From the IMG/VR virus record IMGVR_UViG_3300020281_000035, positions 1 through 52,078 of that record: a DNA stretch of 52,078 nt. One strand, given 5' to 3'. The notes beneath the pieces were generated by a model. The model worked only from the letters and a program-made list of their open reading frames with translations, did not search any database and was not told where the DNA came from. This document shows positions 17,044 to 24,483 of the stretch, piece by piece. The number at the start of each line of letters is the position of its first letter. Position 1 is the stretch's first letter. Both the position numbers and the translations under genes were made by a program. This DNA comes from a virus.

Positions 17044-18575
17044 TAGAAGGGCACCTCACTTTCAAGTTCGATACTTGGAACTTGGACCTCGGCATTGAAC
17101 GCTGGCACCCACCAAACGCGCAGAGGTTTAGTATCACCTTTTGTAGTGGCAAACCTTTTTAATCCATTAGCTGTGCCATTGTCGTTCAGTTCTTTTAACC
17201 GCTCCTGAATCTGACCACGGCTATAACTGTCGAACTTCTGGTTGCGCAGGTATTTTAGAAGTGCCTCTAGCTTGAAATATGTGAGACCCTCTTCATCGTC
17301 CGTGAAGGGCTTGCCAAGTGCGATCTCTTCAGCGGACTGGGCTTGTACCCGACCGTCACAAAAGCCCTCTAGCAGGTCCATAAACTGGCCCTTATAGGTA
17401 AGTTCTTCTGGTACATCTATCTCACTCATGCTGTCCATCAACATGGACACAATCACCTGCCAGTCTGCCATCTTCATCATCGGTGGCATGACGTGTATCT
17501 GTTCCATACATGCTTTCTGAAAACGCTGCGGTGTTTGCAGGTCATCAGTTGTCAGTTCGACACGACGACCACCCACGTCACAGAACCACACAGGTGGTTC
17601 AGACTTGACTACACAAAGGCCGGTGATTTCTACATGTTGAACGTGACTGCCTATCCCACACGCTTTTGTTTTGCAGAGCGTTTTGTTGCAGAACGACTTG
17701 AGGGGTTCTTGATCACAGGGGAAACCATATTCCTTCTTATCGTGTTGAGACTGAATAGTGACGATTTCAGAAGCTGGTAAAGGGGGCGTACAGTATTTGA
17801 CATTAATTTCTTCAAGACGTTCTCTCCATTTCTCAGGCTGTTCTTTCTTGGCACCGACAGCAGCAGCAAACATAACTGTGTTGCGGGTGCCCTCTGGTAT
17901 GCCCTGACTAAACATGTGCGACAGACACGGTGCCCACTGGTCAAACTCATCAACAGGGTCGCCAAGCTGTAGCTTTTCAAAATGTTTGGGTTCGGTTCTT
18001 CTGGCCTCTACTAGATCCAGAAATTCGGTAAGGTCCGCTTCGTTTCCATCTTCTTTGATAGCGTAACGCATTGTCTGTTCCGCATCAAAGTACGGAAGGT
18101 TGATAAAGTTACCAATGTCACCACGCTCGACAAGAATCTCTTCTTGTTTCGGGAATATTTCGCAACCACCATATCCAAGATAGGCTGCAATTTCTGTGGC
18201 TTTGTCACGGAAAACACCTGCGCTAAAAAACTTAGTGAAGAAAAAGAATATATGTGCTCCACCTGACTTCGAGCGGCAGACCACACATGGAATATCGTTG
18301 TCGCGCAGCTTCTTGTCAAGTGCGACAAGGTCTAGCGGATACTGGTCAATGTCCAGTGCACCAAACTTACATTGGCTGTTTTCGTTGATAGGTATAGAAC
18401 CTACGCCATGCTTACCTTCAAGGTGTGCGACAATAAGTTCTAACGTAAGAGGCTTTCTAATGATGCGAGACTCTGCCTTTTGTTTTCCAGCACGTCTCTC
18501 ATCTGATATCTGTGTCTGTCCATGTGCGGTGCTGAAACCTTCAAACGCCGCCATGAACCGTTCGGCTTGGTTCAT
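17043..18575 (-). CDS. Archaeo-eukaryotic-type primase (AEP / TOTE-primase-like)
   Basis: This 510-residue protein probably makes primers for the phage polymerase. The AEP catalytic core is visible: DxD motif D75-I-D77 in CKFGALDIDQY, the S-x-x-x-H motif in CRSKSGGAHIFFFF (H108), and the third block CEIFPKQ...GNFINLPYF (136-161). A four-cysteine cluster follows (C285, C294, C299 and C304; FCNKTLCKTKACGIG), as in AEP proteins that carry a zinc or Fe-S binding region. The C-terminal 120 residues look like a winged-helix domain and end in the acidic tip ELESEVPF. No DnaG-type TOPRIM or T7-type helicase domain was seen. It lies between SSB-like and helicase genes. Confidence 0.85.
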   Translation of the reverse strand: MNQAERFMAAFEGFSTAHGQTQISDERRAGKQKAESRIIRKPLTLELIVAHLEGKHGVGSIPINENSQCKFGALDIDQYPLDLVALDKKLRDNDIPCVVCRSKSGGAHIFFFFTKFFSAGVFRDKATEIAAYLGYGGCEIFPKQEEILVERGDIGNFINLPYFDAEQTMRYAIKEDGNEADLTEFLDLVEARRTEPKHFEKLQLGDPVDEFDQWAPCLSHMFSQGIPEGTRNTVMFAAAVGAKKEQPEKWRERLEEINVKYCTPPLPASEIVTIQSQHDKKEYGFPCDQEPLKSFCNKTLCKTKACGIGSHVQHVEITGLCVVKSEPPVWFCDVGGRRVELTTDDLQTPQRFQKACMEQIHVMPPMMKMADWQVIVSMLMDSMSEIDVPEELTYKGQFMDLLEGFCDGRVQAQSAEEIALGKPFTDDEEGLTYFKLEALLKYLRNQKFDSYSRGQIQERLKELNDNGTANGLKRFATTKGDTKPLRVWWVPAFNAEVQVPSIELESEVPF

Positions 18576-18599
18576 TGGTTACTCCGGGCAAGAGAGGGT

Positions 18600-18636
18600 G
18601 GGGGCAGGGCGAAAGGAAAATAAACTCCCCGCCCCC
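18600..18636 (-). other. G/C-rich hairpin between SSB-like and primase genes
   Basis: GGGGGC-A-GGG (18600-18609) can pair with CCC-C-GCCCCC (18627-18636), leaving one mismatch and a 17-base loop. It fills the only sizeable gap in the operon between the SSB-like gene and primase. There is no T tract after it on the leftward strand, so it may be an mRNA stability element or a partial attenuator that lowers primase relative to SSB. Confidence 0.4.
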
Positions 18637-18643
18637 TACTGGC

Positions 18644-19438
18644 TTAAAACGGTACGTCGGTGTCATCAGACGAAGTGGTTGTCTGACTTTCTTCCCCTGT
18701 ACTCATCTTAATTTCTCCTGCACGGTATGAGTTGTACAAGTCACGCGCTTCCTGCAACGCTGGCATTGGCACGGACTCCATCTCAAGCCCCGCCAGTTGG
18801 TAGTTGAACCACGAACCTTTGTCGTTGGACTCTTGGATCGAGGTCAGCTTCCACGGGGTAGACCACATAGGTGGATTAAACAACCCTTTGGTCGGGTGCA
18901 TAATCTTCAGACCAGCGCGTCTGGTATTCCATTGCTTGGCTACCTTCATCTGAGTCTTCTTCATGTCACAGATCATTTGCGTGGTCATACCGTTATCATC
19001 GTATGCCAACACAAGAAACTGTGCGGACCGAACAAGTTCGTTTCCATTCGGCAACATTTCACTGCTACCTACACGCTCCGTCTTACGAACGTCTGGATTG
19101 TTTGGTTCCAGTTCGCCCATAAAACCACCACCGTTTTCACGCAACTGAAATTCCAGAAGCTTGGTGGTATACGCACAAGGCAGCACGTTAATACCTTCTT
19201 CAGCCTCCCAAAACTGACCCGTAACAGTGTTGAAGATATCGCCAGCGGATGCACCTTTGATAAACTTCGGGTCATTCTTAATCAACTGCGGTGACAGCGG
19301 CTGAAGAATCCGCAAGAACGGTATCTGCATATCCTCTGCCCCAATGGTTTCCATGCCCTGACCTGCCGCTTCGTACAGATCGTCCATGATATTAGCAACT
19401 GCTGTGCTTTCTTTTCTTGCTACTGCTGCTTCAGCCAT
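18644..19438 (-). CDS. Putative single-stranded DNA-binding protein
   Basis: This 264-residue protein ends in TTTSSDDTDVPF, a short acidic tail with a terminal hydrophobic Pro-Phe, like the DDDIPF tip of bacterial SSB that binds partner proteins. The body contains IPFLRILQPLSPQLIKNDP and WFNYQLAGLEMESVPMP, with a strand-rich centre that would fit an OB fold, but I cannot prove the fold. It is first in a cluster with primase, helicase and polymerase, which supports the role. Start ATG 19438 has AGGAG eight bases upstream. Confidence 0.65.
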   Translation of the reverse strand: MAEAAVARKESTAVANIMDDLYEAAGQGMETIGAEDMQIPFLRILQPLSPQLIKNDPKFIKGASAGDIFNTVTGQFWEAEEGINVLPCAYTTKLLEFQLRENGGGFMGELEPNNPDVRKTERVGSSEMLPNGNELVRSAQFLVLAYDDNGMTTQMICDMKKTQMKVAKQWNTRRAGLKIMHPTKGLFNPPMWSTPWKLTSIQESNDKGSWFNYQLAGLEMESVPMPALQEARDLYNSYRAGEIKMSTGEESQTTTSSDDTDVPF

Positions 19439-19440
19439 GA

Positions 19441-20004
19441 CTAGCTCCTCTTAATTGTAGCTTCAGTTCCGACGTACACACCGAAGGTATCAAAGTCGAT
19501 ATCCTTACCTGCCTCGATGCGTCCTTTGACCCACGCCTTTAACGTCTGTGGATGGACGTGTGTCTTCTGCGCTGGCTCAAGACCCTGATTGCGGAGGTCG
19601 TCTACGACAGCCCCTGCCATATTATCTTGACCAGAACCGAAGGACACGACGACATCATTCTTGATGATGTCACCTTCTCCGATAGAACGAAGCCAGTTGT
19701 ATGCTTCATCTTTCTTTTCTTCTGGGATACGCGCATGAACGAACTGCCGCAAAGCAACCTTGTTGCCATCGACCGTAACAGAATCCATGCCCATCTCCTG
19801 CATCAGGCTTGGGATATCTTCTTCATTCACTTTGCGTTTCTTGAATTTAAGATCCTTCAGATACTGCTCTGCTTGTGCAATCTCTTCATCGATCTTCATA
19901 GACTGGCGGATGAGATCGGACAATGTCTTGCCCTTATCTTCATTTACCTTGTCGAACTTAGAGGCATCGACTTCCTCATCAAATAGCGAAAACACATCGC
20001 TCAT
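19441..20004 (-). CDS. Conserved-type phage replication-cluster protein, coiled coil
   Basis: This 187-residue protein starts at ATG 20004 with AGGAG nine bases upstream. The N-terminus is acidic (SLFDEEVDASKF), followed by a coiled coil (about 28-62: LIRQSMKIDEEIAQAEQYLK). The second half has IPSLMQEMGMDSVTVDGNKV and a C-terminal block with HPQTLKAWVKGRIEAGKDID. The arrangement (helix hairpin, then 'x-V-x-V-D-G-x-x-V') resembles Gp33-like and related phage proteins found beside single-strand binding or recombination genes. Function is unknown. It starts the operon after the RHH regulator and ends two bases before the SSB-like gene. Confidence 0.6.
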   Translation of the reverse strand: MSDVFSLFDEEVDASKFDKVNEDKGKTLSDLIRQSMKIDEEIAQAEQYLKDLKFKKRKVNEEDIPSLMQEMGMDSVTVDGNKVALRQFVHARIPEEKKDEAYNWLRSIGEGDIIKNDVVVSFGSGQDNMAGAVVDDLRNQGLEPAQKTHVHPQTLKAWVKGRIEAGKDIDFDTFGVYVGTEATIKRS

Positions 20005-20039
20005 CGTACATTCTCCTGTACTTTCTACGTTAAAGTTTA

Positions 20040-20078
20040 ACCCCTTCGGGTGTGGTGGAGAGTCTTAACCCACTCTCC
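20040..20078 (-). terminator. Two stacked hairpins downstream of the RHH gene
   Basis: In the leftward transcript the first hairpin pairs GGAGAGT with ACTCTCC (20072-20078 with 20057-20063, perfect 7 base pairs, 8-base loop). A short ACCC/GGGT hairpin follows (20040-20051) and then TAAACTTTAAC. There is no long T tract, so this is a weak terminator or attenuator between the regulator gene and the replication genes. Confidence 0.45.
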
Positions 20079-20087
20079 TTGGGTATG

Positions 20088-20231
20088 TCAAGCGGCTTCT
20101 TGTGCACGTTTTTCCTTCAGTATGTGTGTCAATTCCTTGCTCACACTTCTGTCGTTTTTCTGCGCACGTTTCTTGAGATACTCATATATCTGTACCTCAA
20201 CCGCGATTGATTTCCATTTAGTCGTGTCCAT
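20088..20231 (-). CDS. Ribbon-helix-helix (Arc/CopG-like) regulator
   Basis: This 47-residue frame starts at ATG 20231. The sequence fits the RHH fold: a short strand WKSIAVEVQIY (6-16), helix 1 EYLKKRAQKND (17-27), a turn RSVSKE (28-33) and helix 2 LTHILKEKR. Such dimers bind operator DNA through the paired strand. It is the first gene of the leftward replication operon, just downstream of a predicted promoter and followed by hairpins, so it may repress its own promoter (inference). The length suits a minimal RHH protein. Confidence 0.7.
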   Translation of the reverse strand: MDTTKWKSIAVEVQIYEYLKKRAQKNDRSVSKELTHILKEKRAQEAA

Positions 20232-20247
20232 GTTTGCAACCTAACTG

Positions 20248-20295
20248 ATTATATGTTACTGTCAGAGTCTAGCCGATAACAAAAACAAAAGTCAA
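20248..20295 (-). promoter_or_regulatory. Leftward promoter for the replication operon
   Basis: On the minus strand TTGACT (20295-20290) is followed at 18-base spacing by TAGACT (20271-20266), a sigma-70-like pair. A perfect TATAAT also lies at 20253-20248, closer to the gene, without a well-placed -35. The TTGTTGAC context is shared with promoters near 27095 and 30185. The region is the gap between the RHH gene and the divergent nuclease gene. Confidence 0.55.
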
Positions 20296-20302
20296 CAATA
20301 AA

Positions 20303-20866
20303 ATGAGACCAGATCATAAAGTTCGTGAAGGTAAAAGATCTGAACTGCTTGCTGCTGAGTGGCTTATGGCCCAAGATTGTTATGTCTACACTCCATTCAT
20401 TGAACAAGGCCCGATAGACCTTATTGCACTAACCCCGAAGGGTGAGTTTCTGTTGTTTGACGTGAAGACTGTAGGCCGTAGAAAGAACGGCTCAATAATC
20501 TCACGTCTGCTAACAGACACCCAAAAGAAACTGGGTGTCCGACTTCTGTATGTGGACCTCGAAACTGGGTCCTGTGCCTTGTACCCGTATCAGCTATCCC
20601 GTTCGCCCATGTCAAAGCAACAGAATCACGCTGTGAAATATGCAGAACGACAGGCATCTAATCGCCACTTTTACGGGGGTCAAGTTCCAACCATTGACGG
20701 GCTTGTTCACCCAAGGTCTTCGCAGACAGATCAATCTTGTTCTGAAGAGTCTTCACAATATGGACATCAACTGTGCCCTTTGTCATCAGATCAACATACA
20801 GAACAGGATGATGCTGACCAATCCGATGCGCCCGATCCTCAGACTGAACACGGGTCTCAAGATTAA
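20303..20866 (+). CDS. PD-(D/E)XK nuclease-like protein with overprinted tail
   Basis: This 187-residue protein stands alone on the plus strand inside the leftward early region. The N-terminal domain has GKRSELLAAEWLMAQDCYVY (E14), GPIDLIAL (D39) and LLFDVKT (D53, K55), the E...D...[DE]xK pattern of small PD-(D/E)XK nucleases such as archaeal-type Holliday junction resolvases. The domain reads naturally to about residue 119. The last 69 residues are Ser/Gln/Asp/Glu-rich, without visible fold, and lie antisense to the SNF2-like helicase 3' end (209-base overlap). The tail may be an accidental extension. Role (repair, resolution or DNA degradation) is inferred. Confidence 0.7.
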   Translation: MRPDHKVREGKRSELLAAEWLMAQDCYVYTPFIEQGPIDLIALTPKGEFLLFDVKTVGRRKNGSIISRLLTDTQKKLGVRLLYVDLETGSCALYPYQLSRSPMSKQQNHAVKYAERQASNRHFYGGQVPTIDGLVHPRSSQTDQSCSEESSQYGHQLCPLSSDQHTEQDDADQSDAPDPQTEHGSQD

Positions 20867-22115
20867 AGTCATTCGCATAATAGATTACATTAGTTGCCGC
20901 CGTCAGCGTCAGCCCATAACCTGCTGTTTGTGGATTTGCCACGAAGAATCTTGCGTCTCCAGACTGAAAGGCTTCGATGGCACTTTGTCTGTCAGCATCT
21001 GACGTGTCACCAAAGTAACTGACTGTAGATCCTGGCCCGTACTTTGACTCCAGCATTACGGTTATCTTTCGTATGTCGTACCTGAATCGTGACCAGATGA
21101 TTACCTTGCCTGACATCTCTTCGATTGTGTCCATCAATGCATCCATGCGCCTTGTAGGGAACTCCACCAGTTCACCGTCATCGGTCATCAGATGACCACA
21201 CAATACCTGCTGTAATCGTAATAGCTGTGTCATGATTGATGGTGCTGATACCAGTTCGCCTTCATCAAGCAACGCCATAGCTGCTGTCTTTATCGAATGA
21301 TAATAGGTTAGCTGTTCGTTGGTCACCCCAACTTCACGAACGGTGTAGATCTTGTCGGGTAGGTCAAGGGCTTCTTCTTTCGTGACCCTGAAAGAAAATC
21401 TGTCTAGCTTGTCACTCAGTTCACTCAAGTTACGGTAGCCCACAATCTGTTGAAAGCTGTGCGAACCCATGCGCTGAGTCCTTGTAATAGCGTAGCGTCC
21501 TTGGAACGAATAATAGCTGTCGAATCCCAACAGGTTCTTGTCCATGAATCCGCATTGCGCGTAGAGATCCATAGGCGATTTCGTAACGGGCGATCCGGTA
21601 AGAATGCGTTTGTACGTTGCACCCTGACCAAGTTTAACCAGAGCCTTAGTCCGCTTGGCCTTGGGGTTTTTAATAGTTGTGCTTTCATCGACCGCAAGTA
21701 GGAAAGTCGAGTCGCGTACAAAGTGTTCCATATATTGAAGCACCTTCTTCGACGCTCCAAATGCTTCGACGTTGACAAGCAGAATGCGAAGAGTCCGTGT
21801 CTTATTAACACCTTCCGACAATCTTTCACGTTGACCCTTGTTCGGGTTCGCACTCCAAACATATATCTGGGTGTCAATGTCTTCTGGTAGATGAGTCGGT
21901 ATCTCTGACATTTCCCAGTTTCGATACACGCCCTTCGGTGCAACGATAACTGCCGTATCAATGTGTCCGTTTTCATATAGCCATGTGATATTGTCGAGTA
22001 ACACTTTTGATTTACCGCACCCCATTTCCATGAAGTATGCGAAGTTAAGTTTGTCGTACGACTTTTGTAGCGCAGCCTCTTGGTGCGCGTACGGTCTCGT
22101 CTTATATTTAAACAT
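20658..22115 (-). CDS. SNF2-like superfamily 2 helicase / DNA translocase
   Basis: A 485-residue ATPase. Motifs run in order: PYAHQEAAL (Q-like), Walker A MEMGCGKSK (29-37), Ia VIVAPKGVYRNW (57-67), II VDESTTIKNP (142-151), III LTGSPVTKSPMDLY, then in the second domain KVIIWSRFRYDI, V NPQTAGYGLTLTAA and VI QSEDRAHRIGQ. D-E-S-x-x-I-K-N and R-A-x-R-I-G-Q identify the SNF2/RapA-type group. Proteins like this occur in many phages with family A polymerase and may remodel or unwind DNA. It overlaps the plus-strand nuclease tail by 209 bases and follows small unknown genes directly. Confidence 0.93.
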   Translation of the reverse strand: MFKYKTRPYAHQEAALQKSYDKLNFAYFMEMGCGKSKVLLDNITWLYENGHIDTAVIVAPKGVYRNWEMSEIPTHLPEDIDTQIYVWSANPNKGQRERLSEGVNKTRTLRILLVNVEAFGASKKVLQYMEHFVRDSTFLLAVDESTTIKNPKAKRTKALVKLGQGATYKRILTGSPVTKSPMDLYAQCGFMDKNLLGFDSYYSFQGRYAITRTQRMGSHSFQQIVGYRNLSELSDKLDRFSFRVTKEEALDLPDKIYTVREVGVTNEQLTYYHSIKTAAMALLDEGELVSAPSIMTQLLRLQQVLCGHLMTDDGELVEFPTRRMDALMDTIEEMSGKVIIWSRFRYDIRKITVMLESKYGPGSTVSYFGDTSDADRQSAIEAFQSGDARFFVANPQTAGYGLTLTAATNVIYYANDFNLETRVQSEDRAHRIGQHHPVLYVDLMTKGTVDVHIVKTLQNKIDLSAKTLGEQARQWLELDPRKSGD

Positions 22116-22352
22116 CTACGCCTCGTCGTCATTTATGCCACCTGACATGATGGCGAACTTGGCAGACTCAAGATAAAATAATATTTCAGCGGGGTCGGGT
22201 TGTGTTGTCATCATCTTGACCGTTCCGTCTTCTGCTTCCCCCAAAATAACCACGTCCTTCAACATCTGTCCTGCCACTTCACAGACGGTGGGCACGGGGT
22301 CTTTTTTAAAGACAAGTTTACTGTGAAGATAAATCACATTATCTTTTGACAT
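22116..22352 (-). CDS. Small conserved-type protein, unknown function
   Basis: A 78-residue protein (ATG 22352; a GTG one codon earlier is also possible). It has a C-terminal block PDPAEILFYLESAKFAIMSG, which resembles a family of small phage proteins that end in 'W-L-x-x-A-K-x-x-L/I-L'. The centre is strand-rich (DVVILGEAEDGTVKMMTTQ). It lies directly between the zinc-ribbon protein and the SNF2-like helicase. No activity can be assigned. Confidence 0.55.
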   Translation of the reverse strand: MSKDNVIYLHSKLVFKKDPVPTVCEVAGQMLKDVVILGEAEDGTVKMMTTQPDPAEILFYLESAKFAIMSGGINDDEA

Positions 22353-22354
22353 CA

Positions 22355-22705
22355 CTACCCCTGTAAGATTCTATGCCATGCATTACGGACGTTGGTCTCT
22401 ACCTCACCACCCACGTCACCACCATCAGTCAGCCAGTCTTCTATGACTTTATCAATAGTGGTTACCGCTTCTTGCCACTGCATCCTCGGTTCTTTAGCCG
22501 CAATAGCATCTTCATTTGGCATCAGATGTGTTTCCATCTCACCTTCCTTGTTACTGTCTGGCATCCTATCAGATGGTATGTCACTGTCAACAATTTGCAG
22601 ACCACACACAGCACACACGATGTTTCCGTTTGTCTTGTTCAAAGACAACACGCTCATACATTTTGGGCATTCGCCCCCAAGTTCAATGGTATTTTGGGTG
22701 TTCAC
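22355..22705 (-). CDS. Zinc-ribbon protein with acidic C-terminus
   Basis: This 116-residue protein has an N-terminal zinc ribbon: CPKC (13-16) and CAVCG (31-35), 14 residues apart. A flexible acidic and Met-rich linker follows, then a helical end (WQEAVTTIDKVIEDWLTDGG, then NVRNAWHRILQG). The ribbon likely binds nucleic acid or a partner such as RNA polymerase (inference). Its start lies 22 bases inside the end of the preceding gene, as is common in this tightly packed leftward operon. Confidence 0.6.
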   Translation of the reverse strand: MNTQNTIELGGECPKCMSVLSLNKTNGNIVCAVCGLQIVDSDIPSDRMPDSNKEGEMETHLMPNEDAIAAKEPRMQWQEAVTTIDKVIEDWLTDGGDVGGEVETNVRNAWHRILQG

Positions 22706-22940
22706 CTTTATTATCCTCCATGTCTATTATGTTTTGATTTGCAACCATCATGGCTGAAGCCAATAACTGGTTTACAATAATCGGACTATTTCTGTTGCCC
22801 AAAACAGCCAGCCCAAGACCCGCACACAACATCAGGTAAGCTGCAAAGTCCTGCTCAACACCCAACTCCTGCAAAGTGTTAACAGTATCTCTTACGATTT
22901 CCCCTGCCGCATCGCTTAGTTCTTCATTTTTTTCTATCAT
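22683..22940 (-). CDS. Small helical protein, unknown function
   Basis: An 85-residue protein, starting at ATG 22940 with GGAG seven bases upstream (an ATG at 22955 is possible but lacks a site). It is helical, with a mildly hydrophobic centre (DFAAYLMLCAGLGLAVLG, then VNQLLASAMMVANQNI) that could be a membrane segment or a buried helix pair. It overlaps both neighbours slightly. No family is recognised. Confidence 0.5.
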   Translation of the reverse strand: MIEKNEELSDAAGEIVRDTVNTLQELGVEQDFAAYLMLCAGLGLAVLGNRNSPIIVNQLLASAMMVANQNIIDMEDNKGEHPKYH

Positions 22941-23160
22941 TCGTCTGCTCCGCATCCACTACTTCAATGTCACCAATAGAAAAGCCAAGACTATTCATCA
23001 AGCCTGTACGCCTACGCAGTCTATTCTCAGCTATTTCTTTGGCTTCTTCTTCGTCAATCGCCTTCACGAACTGGTCTTTGTAAAACTCCACGACCAGACC
23101 TACCCTGTATTGGGACAGCTTTGCTGACGGAAATTGACTTACAGTTTTTAACTTTGTCAT
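22924..23160 (-). CDS. Small unknown protein
   Basis: A 78-residue protein, basic at the start (MTKLKTVSQFPSAKLSQYRV), with YKDQFVKAIDEEEAKEIAEN forming a charged helix and a C-terminal GFSIGDIEVVDAEQ. Its first 107 bases overlap the zinc-ribbon gene upstream in another frame, so one of the two may be translated at low level. Function is unknown. Confidence 0.5.
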   Translation of the reverse strand: MTKLKTVSQFPSAKLSQYRVGLVVEFYKDQFVKAIDEEEAKEIAENRLRRRTGLMNSLGFSIGDIEVVDAEQTNDRKK

Positions 23161-23269
23161 GATTATATACTTTCGTAAACAATTTGAACCAACATTTGGG
23201 GCAGTAGTACTGCCCCTGTTCTACTACTATCGCCTGTGCAGCACACTCTGTGCAATGATAATTGGTCAC
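23054..23269 (-). CDS. Zinc-ribbon protein, GTG start
   Basis: A 71-residue protein. GTG 23269 overlaps the TGA of the HNH gene as GTGA. The N-terminus has CTEC (6-9) and CPKC (23-26), 13 residues apart, a compact zinc ribbon preceding WFKLFTKVYNHD. The C-terminal third (GRSGRGVLQRPVREG) overlaps the next gene and may be non-essential. It is one of several small zinc ribbons scattered over this genome. Confidence 0.55.
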   Translation of the reverse strand: MTNYHCTECAAQAIVVEQGQYYCPKCWFKLFTKVYNHDKVKNCKSISVSKAVPIQGRSGRGVLQRPVREGD

Positions 23270-24483
23270 GGCTTCGCTTTCTTTATTACGTTATCATAGA
23301 ACATATTTTCCCTGTGCCACTTCAGGTAACGCTTGCGTCGCTCACCTTCTCCACCTTGCAACAAATGTGCGATGGAAACAGTCCACCAATTTTTAGGCAA
23401 GCCAAGAGCCAGTAACTCTTCGTTTGTAACCTTGGTGCTACGCATCACCCTGCCTTCATCATTAAAGGAAATGAACGCCACCCGTTGGAATCCTTCCACT
23501 GCCTCACAGTCAAACAATTTGTCTGGTAGAATAGACAGCATAAGAATGTTAGCCGGGTCTGCCCCTTCGCCACCCTCGCACTCAGAATCAGGCTTGATGT
23601 GTGACACCCTCAAAAACTCTGGGCTTGATATGTTTGTAAAGGGGCACACAGGATTTCTTTCCAGCATTTTTTTACGCAGTGTCTTTTGATCATACGGCCT
23701 ACCCTTCACGACTGTTTCTTTTCGTTCGCCCACAGCTACCTCCGCTTCCGCCTGTTGCTTCCATTCTTCTGGCACATGATGTCCTTTTGCAAACTGACCG
23801 TTTGGTTTTCTCTCAACATCAGGTTTAACAGGTTTACGCAGAACCAGCCTGCCGTCGTCCATAAAAAGCTGTTTGCTTGAATCAACAAAGCCACTTTTGA
23901 CCGCAGGAAACGGGCCGTCCAACACCTGTTTGGATGGGATCATCATTGCATATTTGTGCAACGATGATAGAGCCTCTGACCTTTGTCTTAGATTACCTTC
24001 TATAAATTGTTCAGTACCAAACACAGCAAGAAAGTTTAGTATTACCTTTGCCCCAAGTGGGGTACACAAAGTTTCTCCCCTCTTGCTGACAGGAAAGGCA
24101 AGCGAATACAATTCCTGTTCTTCCTTGGTGCGTTCCTTCTGCTTGAAAAAACCCGTCAATTCATAGCTAAGTTTTGTGGACCGAGAGTTATGCCCTTTGT
24201 CCGTTCGTATCACGCCATCAATTAAAAAGAACGCATAAGTCCGTAACAAGGCTAGGTCTTCGTCAGCCATCTCAGCCATCAACCCTATGGCCCTTGCATA
24301 AGTTAAGTCCTGTTGCGTGATTCCCGCAAACACGTCTGCGTTTTCAAACGCAGGGATAAGATCATGCAAAACCTTGGGCATAGAAATAAGATGTTCTTTT
24401 AGCTTTCTAGCATACTCAGCACGACGTTGCTTGTCTTCCTTGTCCGCCTGTTCAAGAATCTGCTTTTCTAAATCAATAGTCAT
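23266..24483 (-). CDS. HNH-type nuclease domain protein
   Basis: A 405-residue protein, numbered from ATG 24483, where the start overlaps the previous gene by 11 bases. The open frame continues upstream, but inside that gene. The C-terminus (about 276-330) carries an HNH fold: NPVCPFTNISS, LRVSHIKPDSECEGG (H295), DPANILMLSILPDKLFDCE (N312), with the 'S-H-I-x-P...D-P-x-N...D-x-L-F-D' pattern of the HNH_2 family. The N-terminal 260 residues are helical, with a basic linker DVERKPNGQFAKGHH. It could be a DNA-binding nuclease acting on host or phage DNA. No intron or intein is seen around it, so homing is not indicated. Confidence 0.75.
   Translation of the reverse strand: MTIDLEKQILEQADKEDKQRRAEYARKLKEHLISMPKVLHDLIPAFENADVFAGITQQDLTYARAIGLMAEMADEDLALLRTYAFFLIDGVIRTDKGHNSRSTKLSYELTGFFKQKERTKEEQELYSLAFPVSKRGETLCTPLGAKVILNFLAVFGTEQFIEGNLRQRSEALSSLHKYAMMIPSKQVLDGPFPAVKSGFVDSSKQLFMDDGRLVLRKPVKPDVERKPNGQFAKGHHVPEEWKQQAEAEVAVGERKETVVKGRPYDQKTLRKKMLERNPVCPFTNISSPEFLRVSHIKPDSECEGGEGADPANILMLSILPDKLFDCEAVEGFQRVAFISFNDEGRVMRSTKVTNEELLALGLPKNWWTVSIAHLLQGGEGERRKRYLKWHRENMFYDNVIKKAKP

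Noticed and set aside
23266-24483. HNH protein as an intron or intein homing enzyme
   Set aside because: It is a free-standing gene coupled to its neighbours; no interrupted gene or splice-like junction is seen.
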